A stretch of 64,000 nucleotides of DNA, taken from the NCBI GenBank assembly GCA_017590115.1, contig JAGGNK010012114.1, positions 1,816,248 through 1,880,247 on the forward strand, read 5' to 3'. The first letter of the stretch is position 1. Each line of letters opens with the position of its first letter. The notes under the pieces were generated by a model. That model made no database searches and had not been told where the DNA came from. It saw only the letters and a list, made by a program, of their open reading frames with translations. A program made the translations under genes and the position numbers. Positions 36,501 through 46,249 of this stretch are shown here, in pieces. This DNA is from Montifringilla adamsi (Eukaryota; Chordata; Aves; Passeriformes; Passeridae).

Positions 36501-39500
36501 TTTCACTTGGTATTAAATGCTGTATGATTAAACAGGTATCATTATGACCCCTCTTTGCAAAGGGGGTAACACAATGGTATTTTTTTTCATATAAAAATCA
36601 GTAAAAGACTTTTACATCACTTTATATGACTTGAAAGACATTCAAAAGAGTCACTGAATTTAGTAGTTGGCCACTTCACTTCTCCATTAATTTCTCTTAA
36701 CCACTGCAGCACAAGACAAACTGAAAAGAATTTTATCATTATGTATCAATGAGGAATTGCAATGAATTCACAACTGGCTACTATTCTCTTACAGGAATAT
36801 CTCTGTCCCCAAGCCCCCAAATTCTACTATGAAGAAGTCTAACACCACACCTTCCCTTCTCCACCCGTTTCAGCCTCGCTCCCATCTTCATTTACCACCA
36901 AGTTCCAGATCCAGCAATGTAAAGGCTGCTGAAAGACCTCTCCAAGGACAGCAGTAAGCAATTACACCCATTTACTGTAACAGAACTATTTCTGAATTGT
37001 GTTTTACCCAGGCATATATAGCCATAAATTACATTTAATAAAAAAAGCTACACTGTGTACTGCAAGTACCTCACAGTTCTCTTAAAGTAAAAGTTACTAA
37101 GTTTCCCATGACCGTTTGCATGTTTTTTTCATTATTGTACACTACCACACCAAGGAACCACAGATGTTTTTGTTTTATGAGAGCATCTTACTAGCCTACG
37201 TGGCCTACCACACACACTTTATATAAACCACTTGAGCTAAGAAAAAGTTTTCATTCCTGTCCTCAAGTACAGTAGTCCAATAACGGCTGTATACAATACT
37301 GTCAGAAGTAAAAAACTGCATTGTTAGCCATGGTTAATTGCTTCAGTAATCCGCTGAAAAAAATCTGTGTGAAGAGCAAGCAGATCAGAATTTGCTGCTA
37401 ATATTAGTAAAACTGATGATGTGGCAACTCTAGAAACTTTAGAAACAGCTGCTGGAACAGTTCCTAGGGGAAAAAAAAAAGGCCACAATTCCTCAGAATT
37501 TTATCTCACAGAGTATAAGTTTGGAAATTTCATAAGCTTTCAAAAGACTTTTTCCTTAGGACATTTACATGGTCTGTAAAAGAATGTCAGCAATTTAACA
37601 CTTGAACTGTTTTAAGCAGAAATCAAGCCCTATGTAGTACAACTTTCTTTTCCTTCTTCAAGAAACTGTTGTGCCTACAATTATTTATTAGTAACACAAC
37701 TAATGCAAGAATTTTTACATGCATTTCCATAGAGCTAAAATGACTGCTGCCAAGTATTCCAGAGTTTAAAAAGAAAGCTGTGTTTGCTTTCCAACTTTGC
37801 ACAGACTTGTAATATACAGAAAAAACGCAGCGATTTGCCAGTATACTAAGAAATGAACTGATGGAAAAGATTAGCTATTTAGTTTTGAATCGTGCAGAAA
37901 TTTATCTTTTCTCAGTTCTCATAACTTGTTTATATGCCTTTCCAAGACTTTAAACTGACTTTAGTGACATTTAAGAGAATGCAGAACAAGCTTCAAGGAA
38001 GTATTTAAGACCATGTGCGAGCCAGGGATACACAGACCTTGGCAGTGCCAGTAGTCAGCCACAGCTTCAATTTGACCACAAAGCATCCTAGACACCCATA
38101 CTTTTTCAAAAGTATCCAAGAGCTAGCCACTCTACCTTAAGAATAATTTTGAAGTGGTCACACATGAACTTCAAGCCAGCTTAAGTCAACCAAGAGGCAG
38201 AGACTCTGATACATCTGAACCATACGGGCAGATAGCTAGAGTACAAGAACTGGTGTCCACCATCTGAGGAACAGTGTAGATGCTGGGGCACTTAACAGAA
38301 CTGAAAAACCTGGTATAGGAGCCTAGGGTAAATGTGTCTACTTCAAGAAAATGGCGTGGCAAGGATACTGTATAGGTGCTGGATGAAATACAGCTCATAA
38401 ATCACACAGACAACAGCAAAAGAGAACTTGTCTATAGGCCAGCAAAAAGAATTTTCTCAGGAGTAAAGAGTTCTGAGTTCCAGTTTTCCCTTTCAGGGAG
38501 CTCATGTATTTTATGCTAATTGTTGGATAAGCAGCCCTTGGAGCACAGTCAAGGACTTTTCCTACGGAAATGCTCCCACTGGTGAAACACATGACCAGGC
38601 TCACCTCACTCCATAAAATCACCCTTTGCCAGACAGTAGCCCAGCAACAGTATTTGTTAATATTTGTGATTACTGCACTCTGCTGGTCATTGAGATTCAC
38701 AGGAATCAACTCACCTCAGACTGAGGGAACCTACACATCAGCTTTCTCAATTACTGGAAAGTTTTATAACAACTAAGCCATTACACTAAAAATTCCTCCC
38801 CCTCAGACAGCTTTATGCCTTAAAGAAAAATACCGTATTTTTAATTATGAGCAGTTCAGATATATCTCACAGCTCAGTCCAATACCAGGTAACTGGTCAG
38901 ATGCCTCATCTCAAGTCTCACTTCCCCTTTATATAAAGAGACCAGACACAAATATGAGATTGGCCTAAGGGATTCCTCGATTACCACATAGCCCAGGGGA
39001 TAGCATAAAAATAGATCTTTGGGGGTAGCTACTTTATTTCAGTGAGACGCTGGATCACTGCACTGGACTGGCTGCCCAGTATTTCAAACTGCCTAAAACA
39101 GAGTAGTGTCTACAGCACTCTGTCAACCTTATTTTGAAAGTTTCCATATAGAATTATTTTTCATCATTGTAAGGAAGGCTTAGGAATATACTTTAAAATA
39201 TCACAACATACCTTAGGTAATAGAAGCCATTTGGATCCTTGCATCTAATAAACTAAAAATCTTCTGTTTCATACTATTGTGTACTGCTGATCAACAAGGA
39301 TAATTTTTCACATTAAACATGAGCTATTTCCCTTTAAACTAGCTCTTATCCATGGTAGTTGATGATTATGTGCTGCCATCTAGCAAATGTTTCAAGAAAA
39401 GTTTAACTTTGGAAGCTATTCTGTGGCAAGACACCTGAAATTTCTTAGAAAGCCTTTTAAAATAGGAAACATATTCAAGACAGCAACAGGTTTTTAAAAT

Positions 39501-40907
39501 GATTCCTTCAGCCTGCATGCTTGTAAGAGTAACCACAACTGGAGAATACAATTAGGATTAATACAGACAAACCCTTCAAAAGTAAGACCATATGCAGTGA
39601 ATATGGAATTGCAAAACTAAAATTTTCATTCTACAACTTATGCTTTCCTTTGTTTCAGTGAACACAATGAGTAGAAAATGGTAAGAAATACTGCATTTTC
39701 TTCTTTCCTAAAGACTCTAGTCTTCACTGTATCACTTTGTTCCAATTTTCTGGGTTTTATTTCCTTTGCACCCACCCTCCCTCCTTCACCCACCCAATTC
39801 TTCCTTGGTAATCAAAAAGCAGCAATCCCATACAGTAATACTATGCCCACATTAGAAAAAAATGGTATTTCTTAACCCTTTTCAATCTCAATTTTTCAGT
39901 CACACTGAAACTGTACCACGCTATTTACCAGCAGCAAGATGGCTTCCTAAAATTACTGGACCTTACTGACTGTGGGTTCTGTCAAGACCTTATTTTTTGT
40001 TATTATCTAGGTATATATTCAATTAGAGAAAACTAAAGAAAACACTTATACACTTTTGGCACAAGTCCTACTTGTTAACATGGAAATAGTGTGATGTTTT
40101 AAAGCACTTGCACTACTATAAACAACTTTTCATGAAAAGAAACGTTAATGAAATGTCTAAACGAATTATTTGTGAATATGATTGGTTTCTTATTATCTTC
40201 TGTCTTATTTCACCTCATCACAATAATTGCAATTTCCTCTTTTCACACTGGGTCCTTAACATTGTACCTTAGATCTCTCATTCATCCAGTCACCTAAACA
40301 GTACAACATTTTCATTCTTTGCTCCCCATAGATCAGAACAGTGGGGAGACTATTGCTCCATGGAAGCATTATTCTTTAAGCAAATTATAATTTTAAAAAA
40401 CCCCAAAGCCCAGTAACTTTTAAGGTCTCCATTCCTTTCCAATTTCTCTGAAATTAGGCAATGAGTTCAAAAGCTCTCAGAAAGGACACAGGCACCACAG
40501 TCCACTATTTGTCTCATTTACCCAGAGCATTTTCTTAATCACCATCATCACTAAATAATCACACTATTAAATGTCCTCTAGTTTCAAAGCACATATACAC
40601 CTCATGTGTAAGCTTTTTGAAACTTATAACTATTTGTTAGCTACTAATATCGAACAAAAACCAGTAAGTAATTAAAATAAAGGCCAATTAACATTAGGAT
40701 AAGTGCCATTTATATCACTGAGAAACACTGGTCTTAAGAATATCTGTTCTTCCTGTAAACAAAAGGTGAATTGGTAAAAAAAAAAATTTGAAATCTATGA
40801 TCCTAGAATTCCTTAAGATTCCACCATTTAGCAGGACATGGTATTTTATGTTAATTTAATGCAGAAGTCTTTCTTAGCTGGAATTAACACCTGAAATATA
40901 TAATATC

Positions 40908-41245
40908 ACAGAATTTCATAGAATGGTTTGGGTTGAAAGGGACCTAGAAGACTATCTGGTTCCAACCTTGCTGCAATGGGAAGAGTCATCTCCCACTTGA
41001 CCAAGGTGCTTGGAATGCAAGGCCTTAAACACCTCCAGGGACAGGGCATCCACATATGCACAGCCCAACACATGCTGATGCCTCACCACCCTCACAGCAT
41101 AGAATTCCTTTCTAATATCTAATCTAAATCTACTCTCTTTCAATTTAAAGCCATTCCCTCTTACACCATCTCTACATGCCTTTGAGAAAAGTCTTTCTCC
41201 AGTAGACTCCCTTCAGATACTGGACTGCTGTAAATCCAGCAAACA
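40908..41245 (-). mobile_element. CR1 LINE 3' end, minus orientation
   Basis: The plus strand shows the reverse complement of a CR1 tail: TCACAGAATTTCATAGAATGG, GGGTTGAAAGGGACCTAGAA, CCAGGGACAGGGCATCCACA, GCCTCACCACCCTCACAGCA, TTCTAATATCTAATCTAAAT, a TTTAAAGCCATTCCCTCTT segment and a CTTCAGATACTGG segment. It is truncated at its 5' side (right) and has no intact open frame. Confidence 0.93.
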
Positions 41246-43111
41246 AGTTTATCAGCTATAAAAGGTTGTCTCTGTAACAAATACCATCATATCTAGTGTA
41301 TATGACCTAATGGGAAAAAACCCATATGATCCCCAGTATTGTCTGGTTGTGAAAAGCTGAAGGTGCACAGAATACAGCTGCTCCATAATTTGCTTTCCCT
41401 TAGCAAATTGGAAGAATATACAAGAAATATTATTTGACTGCATTTTCAAAAGTTATTCCTTTAAAGATGGTCCTAATAAAATTCCTCCATTTAATTTCCT
41501 CCTCATTAGAGGAAGATATGATTTTTAATCTTAAAATGTATTCTTACAAGGGCATCTCTGTAACAAATACACAGAGGGTATCTGTTATAGAGATATGAAA
41601 TATCCAGGTATTGATAAATAATTTCTTTTACATTTTATAACTAAACACCACAGTAATTAATACAGCTCTGACACGTACAAAAGGACATACGCATAGAAAT
41701 GGAAAACACTTTTTAATCTACTCACACTAGGTCTCATTCTACTCTAAGCCAGACTGACCTTCTGACCCTCCTGAAGAGATGGCATCCAGGATTTCAGCCT
41801 CTGTCCTACCTTACATCTCAGATGGACCTATCACTACAGACTGTCAGCTTTTACCAGTTTCTACAAAAGTAATCTCCTCCAGAACATTCAGTTTCCTCTT
41901 AGGAGAAAGTTATGTTCCAAGTGTAAGATGAAATGACATTCCCAGTGTCCTTACTGAAATCTTCCAATGTTTTGTGCAGAGACGCACTGTACTCTTTTTC
42001 TGAAGAGCTCCTCAGTCAAAGAATGCTTCTGTTTTCATCCCTTGTTATTTTTGTGGTGAAAGACTGTGAAACATCACCCAAATGTGAATCAATCACAAGA
42101 AGTCCACATTACCACAATGAATGAAATACCCTCTTTCTTCCTTGGTGATTTACCAGTATGTTTCAACGTTAAATCACTCATTTCTAACCTTACACTTAAC
42201 AGCAAGAACCAAAAACTACCGAGTAAATATCTTGATTTTATGTACTATCAAACACTTTTCCTGATGAAGAGGCTACACTTCACTGAATTCTTGAAATCAA
42301 CTTGCAAATTAACTCCTCTTCAAGTTACCACATGCTTAAAACAAAGTAGTTTTTGTTCTGCTGATAACTGTAATCAAGCTGTTAGTTATGTAGGAATTCT
42401 GGAGGTGCACAGTGCTAAGTGCAGGTGCTGGTACCACACATGCTCAGAACTGCCAGCTATTCTAAACTGCTGGTGCAACACCTAAAATTGGGTTACTTTA
42501 GTTGAGTCAGGCTTACTGTGCACAATGATTTGCAAATACGTAACCAAAACCCATCAAAAGTGAAACACACATAGCCGAATTCACACTACCAAGAAGAAAA
42601 AAAGAATATACTGAAATAAATATGAAACACCAAACTTCTCACAGAACAGGAAGAAATTAGCTATAACCTATCAGTTTTTCATTTTCAGTCCCTCCATGTC
42701 CAAGAAAATAAGGCAATATCTTTGCCATCCGGGAGACAGGCAGCTGGGGCTTTGGTGGGTCCGCTGGATCACCTGCAAAACTTCAGTGGGAACACAAACA
42801 CAGCAAGACAAGCGTGATGGAAGGACACAGGACGTCGCACCGAGGCACACGTGTCGAAATGGCGCGGCACCCCCCTACAAGTAGCTTCACTTCACCCGAC
42901 GGATGTTTGTTTTCATCACAGCTGAGCTCCAGCACCATGGGACGCGTTTTCCCACGCCGCGGGACGGCGGCAGTCACCTGCGGTCTTCCCCACGGCTGCA
43001 GGCCGCCACGCCGGCTGCGGGGAGCGCCGGCCCCAAGGCGGCTCGCTCGCAGGGCGATCCGCCGCCGCGGCCCTGCCCGACCCAAGCCCCGCGGCGCCCC
43101 GAGTGTCTCAC

Positions 43112-43141
43112 CTCGTTGTTGAGGTTCAGCACGGGCGCCAT
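43112..43141 (-). CDS. SRFBP1: SRFBP1 coding exon 1 (start codon)
   Basis: ATG at 43141-43139 followed by nine codons, giving M-A-P-V-L-N-L-N-N-E, then the donor GTGAGA. Human SRFBP1 begins M-A-Q-P-G-T-L-N-L-N-N-E, so the L-N-L-N-N-E motif leading into exon 2 is conserved and the bird form is two residues shorter. This is the first in-frame ATG: going upstream the frame meets a TAG (near 43267) without another ATG. The exon ends in phase 0. The start codon lies at the centre of a 14-bp perfect palindrome. Confidence 0.94.
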
Positions 43142-43290
43142 GGCGCCGCAGAGCCCCGCAGGCCGCCCCGAGCGCTCCCCACGCCGCCGCACGAACCGAA
43201 ACCACGCGCAGGCGCCGAGGGGCCGCTCCCGCCCCGCCCCGGAGCCCTCGTTCAAAACGGGGCTCTAGAGCTTTGATTGGGCTTCTTCCG
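43142..43290 (-). promoter_or_regulatory. SRFBP1: SRFBP1 5' UTR and proximal promoter
   Basis: GC-rich sequence directly upstream of the start codon. The transcription start cannot be set precisely from sequence; it probably lies between about 43.18 and 43.27 kb, downstream of the CCAAT and ETS motifs. No upstream ATG in the SRFBP1 frame is present. Confidence 0.6.
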
Positions 43291-43443
43291 GCTGCTCGCT
43301 CGCCATGAGCGGCCTGGGCAGGGGGCGGATCCCGAGCCCGGCCTCCCCGAGGCGTCTGGGCCATTCCTGAGGAGGTCACCTCCCACCAGGCGGAACCTGA
43401 AGTATCGCGGCGCGGGGTTGTGCCTGGCGGCGCCGGCCGGCCG

Positions 43444-43467
43444 GCTTGCTTGCTTGCTTGCTTGCTT
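43444..43467. repeat. (GCTT)6 microsatellite at CpG island edge
   Basis: Six exact tetranucleotide units next to a GGCCGGCCGGC stretch, about 150 bp upstream of the SRFBP1 promoter motifs. Likely to vary in length between individuals. Confidence 0.95.
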
Positions 43468-43499
43468 AATCGCTTAATCCTGGGGTTGTAGGTTTGTAA

Positions 43500-45800
43500 A
43501 TCCTTAAACTGAAGTGGCCTTTACCCCCATGACTGGTTTATAATATAAATATTTTGGGTTTTTTGCCTTTCCCGCCGTGTTGCTGCTGGCTGGAGCGCGT
43601 TGCAGGAGCAAGCTGTGGCCGCTGCCGTAGCTCTGGGCTTTGCTCTATCACCACCTTGAGAAAACAGCCTCGGTTTTCAAAGTGCTGTACAATTTTCAGA
43701 TGGAGTTTTTCGTTTGTGCAGAAGGAAGATTTAGGGCTGTGTAGAAACTATACAAATTGAAGCTTTTGTTGTGTGAAGTTTTATATACATAACTAATTTT
43801 AAATAGCCGTGGTGAAGTGTGGCTGAGCATGTGTTTTGGATTGAGTAATGTCTCACTCTGAAAATTTTGGCAAAATTTCATCAGAACTTTCCTCATCATT
43901 GCCAGTTTCTTGTGCTAGAAGGATTTGTTGATTTAAATTTTTATATTCTTCTGTTGAAGGTTTTGCAAAACCCATGCTTGAATGAAAGCAAAGCTTAATA
44001 TGTTTAGAGAATGAATCAGGTTTGGGTGGTTTTTTTGTTGTGTTTTGTTGGGGTTTTTTGTTTTGTTTTGTTTTTTGGGGTTTTTTGGGGTGTTTTTTTT
44101 TTGTTTGTTTGTTTTGGGTTTTTTAAAATTTCTGTTTATCTGCTGCACTATTCAAAAGAACGGAGGTCACATTTGAAAATACTTGGGGAAATTGTTTTAA
44201 ACAATCCAAGTTTTGTTTATATAAGAAACAAAAACCCCAAAACCAAACAAAACAAAAAACGAAAAGCAGACAACTCAAAAGAAAACAAACCACCCCCATC
44301 CAAAAAATTTAAAAAAAAAAAAAAATTGAGGAAATTTACCAGCAATTAGCTGGCCCCTGGATGGCACTGTTGTGCCTGGAATTCTGCTTTGAAGTCTGAA
44401 TATTTAAACAAATACGACTGTTGTCAGCTGTCTCTGTAATACATTTTAGCTACAGGACCTAGCATTTGGATCTTGTTATATTTTAATGTTTGATTTCTAA
44501 TGGGTGCTTAGGCATCTCCTGTGCGTGAACTGCAACAAAATCGCCCTTGACTGTGCTTTTTATCGAGCCTTACATGCAAGTGAGGCTAGCCCAAGCTATT
44601 CCTTTCAAAGTGTTACTTTGAGTTCCATTTAGGATGTTTCTGAAGGTGATGCTGGATGTTCAGTAGCAGTCTGGGTGTCTTCTCGATCTGTAAAGAGCCA
44701 ACTGAAAATACTTTGAGCTCATCCCTTCATCTTGTAGTGAAGGAATTAGTTCCAACAGGAGCTGAATTTATTTTAATGCATATGTTTGCTGAGAGTGTTT
44801 TGAGTCTCATTGCAAATGAGGGGTGTTTACCACAGCTGGTGCTTCATAAAAGTTCTGACTTGGAGAGTTATGTCCAGTTTAGAAAAAGTCAGCCAACTGT
44901 CAGAGACTGAACTTTTCTTTGCAGTACCACCAATGTGAGGCAGCTACAGTGATCTACAAGAGAAGGAGCTGAATTTGACTGTGTCTGAGTATAGATTAGT
45001 ACTGGATGTGATACACACAATGCAGTCAATATGTGTTTAAGAATTACTGGATATAATCTCACACCCAGGTTGTATTTGTTTGCAGTGAGTGTAAAATTGG
45101 ATGCAAAAAAATCCAGAAGGAAAGATCTTCCAAGGAAAATAAAGAGCTCCTTCCTTTTGTCTTGGTATTGAATGCAAAACTAATCCCTACATGGGCCAAT
45201 CTTAGGTTCCATTGTGCATCTTAGCAAAGACAAAGACAAAAGCAGGAGCAGGCAGCCAGCTGTGGTTCTGTGAATCCAACCAGTGCCAGCCTGGCCTCAG
45301 AGTTGTTCCATCCGTGTAGCCTATTGGCTATTCAATTTTCCTTTCCATTTCCTCTGAACACTGAAATAACTTGCTTTGAAAGTTTCTTGTAGGCCCTGAT
45401 GACTTCTGGCCCTTCTTCATCCAACAGTTTTGTTTTCTTCTCACTTACTTAGTCATTGCTGAAAGTAAGTGCTTTATTTCTTTCTCCCTTTTTAAACCTC
45501 AGTGGTCGTCCAGAGTTAAGAATCTTTGTGCCTCATAGCTTCATTGTCAGCCCTTTGTCATACTATTTTTTGACTTAAATGCATTCTAAGTCAAGATTTT
45601 CTTGTCAGCTTGTCACAGTCAGGATGCTTTGAGGCATTGCCCCATATAACACTTCTGTACTTTGATGCTTTGTTCTGACATTTCTTCCTGTGGTGTCAGT
45701 ATTTCACTCCAATATTTTGGCACGTATTCTGAGTGTTGGAATGCAATTTTCTGAACTATTTTCTCTCCTGTGTGAAAAATTTCTGTGTTTGCACATTGCA
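43500..45800. other. Upstream flank without recognised gene
   Basis: AT-rich sequence upstream of SRFBP1. Apart from the TG/CA inverted repeat at 44.0-44.3 kb I see no repeat and no exon with splice sites and coding character. Short open frames (up to about 112 codons, one of them the lysine-rich translation of the CA tract) are not credible genes. Confidence 0.6.
44028..44335. repeat. TG-rich / CA-rich imperfect inverted repeat
   Basis: A T/G-only tract (about 44028-44127) is followed about 100 bases later by an A/C-rich tract (about 44226-44330). The segment 44053-44084 and the reverse complement of 44231-44260 agree almost base for base (gaps and one substitution over about 31 bases). The TG tract holds G runs at 44050-44053, 44077-44080, 44087-44090 and 44116-44118. 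It could fold into a long hairpin or a loose G-quadruplex. Confidence 0.75.
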
Positions 45801-45807
45801 GGGCAGC

Positions 45808-46245
45808 ATATATGTATGGGCTGCGAAGATGGTGAAGGGCCTAGAAGGTCCATACGGGGAGGAGCTGAGGTCACTTGGTCTGTTCAGGCTGGAGAAGAGG
45901 AGATTGAGAGGAGACCTCACTGCAGCTACAACTTCCTCATGAAGGGAAGAGGAGGGGCAGGCACTGATCTCTGCTCTGTGGTGACAGTGATAGGGCCCAA
46001 GGGAATGGCCTGAAGCTATGTCAGGATAGGTTTAGGTTGGACATTAGAAAAGGGTTTTTTCACCCAGAGGATTTTTCCCTTGGAAAGTGGTCATAGCACC
46101 AGGCCTGACAGAGATCAAGAAGTGTTTGGACAATGCTCTAAAATATGTGGAGTGATTCTTATGATGTCCTGTGCAAGGCCAGGGGTTGGACTTGAGTGAT
46201 CCTGATCCCTTCCAACTCAGGGTATCCTACAATTCTGTGTTTCTA
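45808..46245 (+). mobile_element. CR1 LINE 3' end, plus orientation
   Basis: Matches a well-known bird CR1 tail through most of its length: GGGCTGCGAAGATGGTGAAG, GGAGCTGAGGTCACTTGGTC, CTGGAGAAGAGGAGATTGAG, AACTTCCTCATGAAGGGAAG, GGTTTAGGTTGGACATTAGA, GAAGTGTTTGGACAATGCTC, and a CCTTCCAACTC...ATTCTGTG end. It is a different subfamily from the 36.1 and 40.9 kb copies. It is 5'-truncated, and its coding capacity is lost. Confidence 0.95.
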
Positions 46246-46249
46246 TTTG

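Larger units (their letters stand above)
23753..43111 (-). other. SRFBP1: SRFBP1 intron 1 (about 19.4 kb)
   Basis: A phase 0 intron between exons 1 and 2. It is AT-rich. CR1 copies at 36.1-36.5 and 40.9-41.2 kb, hairpins at 29.2, 32.7 and 36.2 kb, an ATT repeat at 24.4 kb and a pyrimidine-rich block at 35.5-36.1 kb are listed separately. I recognise nothing in about 24.5-29.2, 29.3-32.7, 32.8-35.5, 36.5-40.9 and 41.3-42.8 kb. Sequence near 38.9-39.1 kb (ATATAAA plus a short GC-richer stretch) has a faint LTR look but no ends. Confidence 0.85.
42830..43480. promoter_or_regulatory. SRFBP1: CpG island promoter of SRFBP1
   Basis: A dense CpG block covering exon 1, the 5' UTR and the start of intron 1. 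Exon 1 and its donor lie inside it. Upstream on the minus strand are a CCAAT box (ATTGG on plus at 43276-43280) and an ETS-type CCGGAAG (43285-43291 on plus as CTTCCGG), with no TATA box. This is typical of a broad, housekeeping-type promoter. Such promoters are often bidirectional, and the GC skew reversal here agrees. A plus-strand ATG in good context at 43304 opens a frame of only about 21 codons. Confidence 0.85.

Noticed and set aside
42066..42485. A 139-codon plus-strand open frame
   Set aside because: Located in SRFBP1 intron 1 with no promoter, no splice pattern and no recognisable domain.
42974..43255. An N-terminal extension of SRFBP1 upstream of the chosen ATG
   Set aside because: The upstream frame is open for 38 codons but contains no ATG before an in-frame TAG near 43267, and human SRFBP1 starts at the corresponding place.
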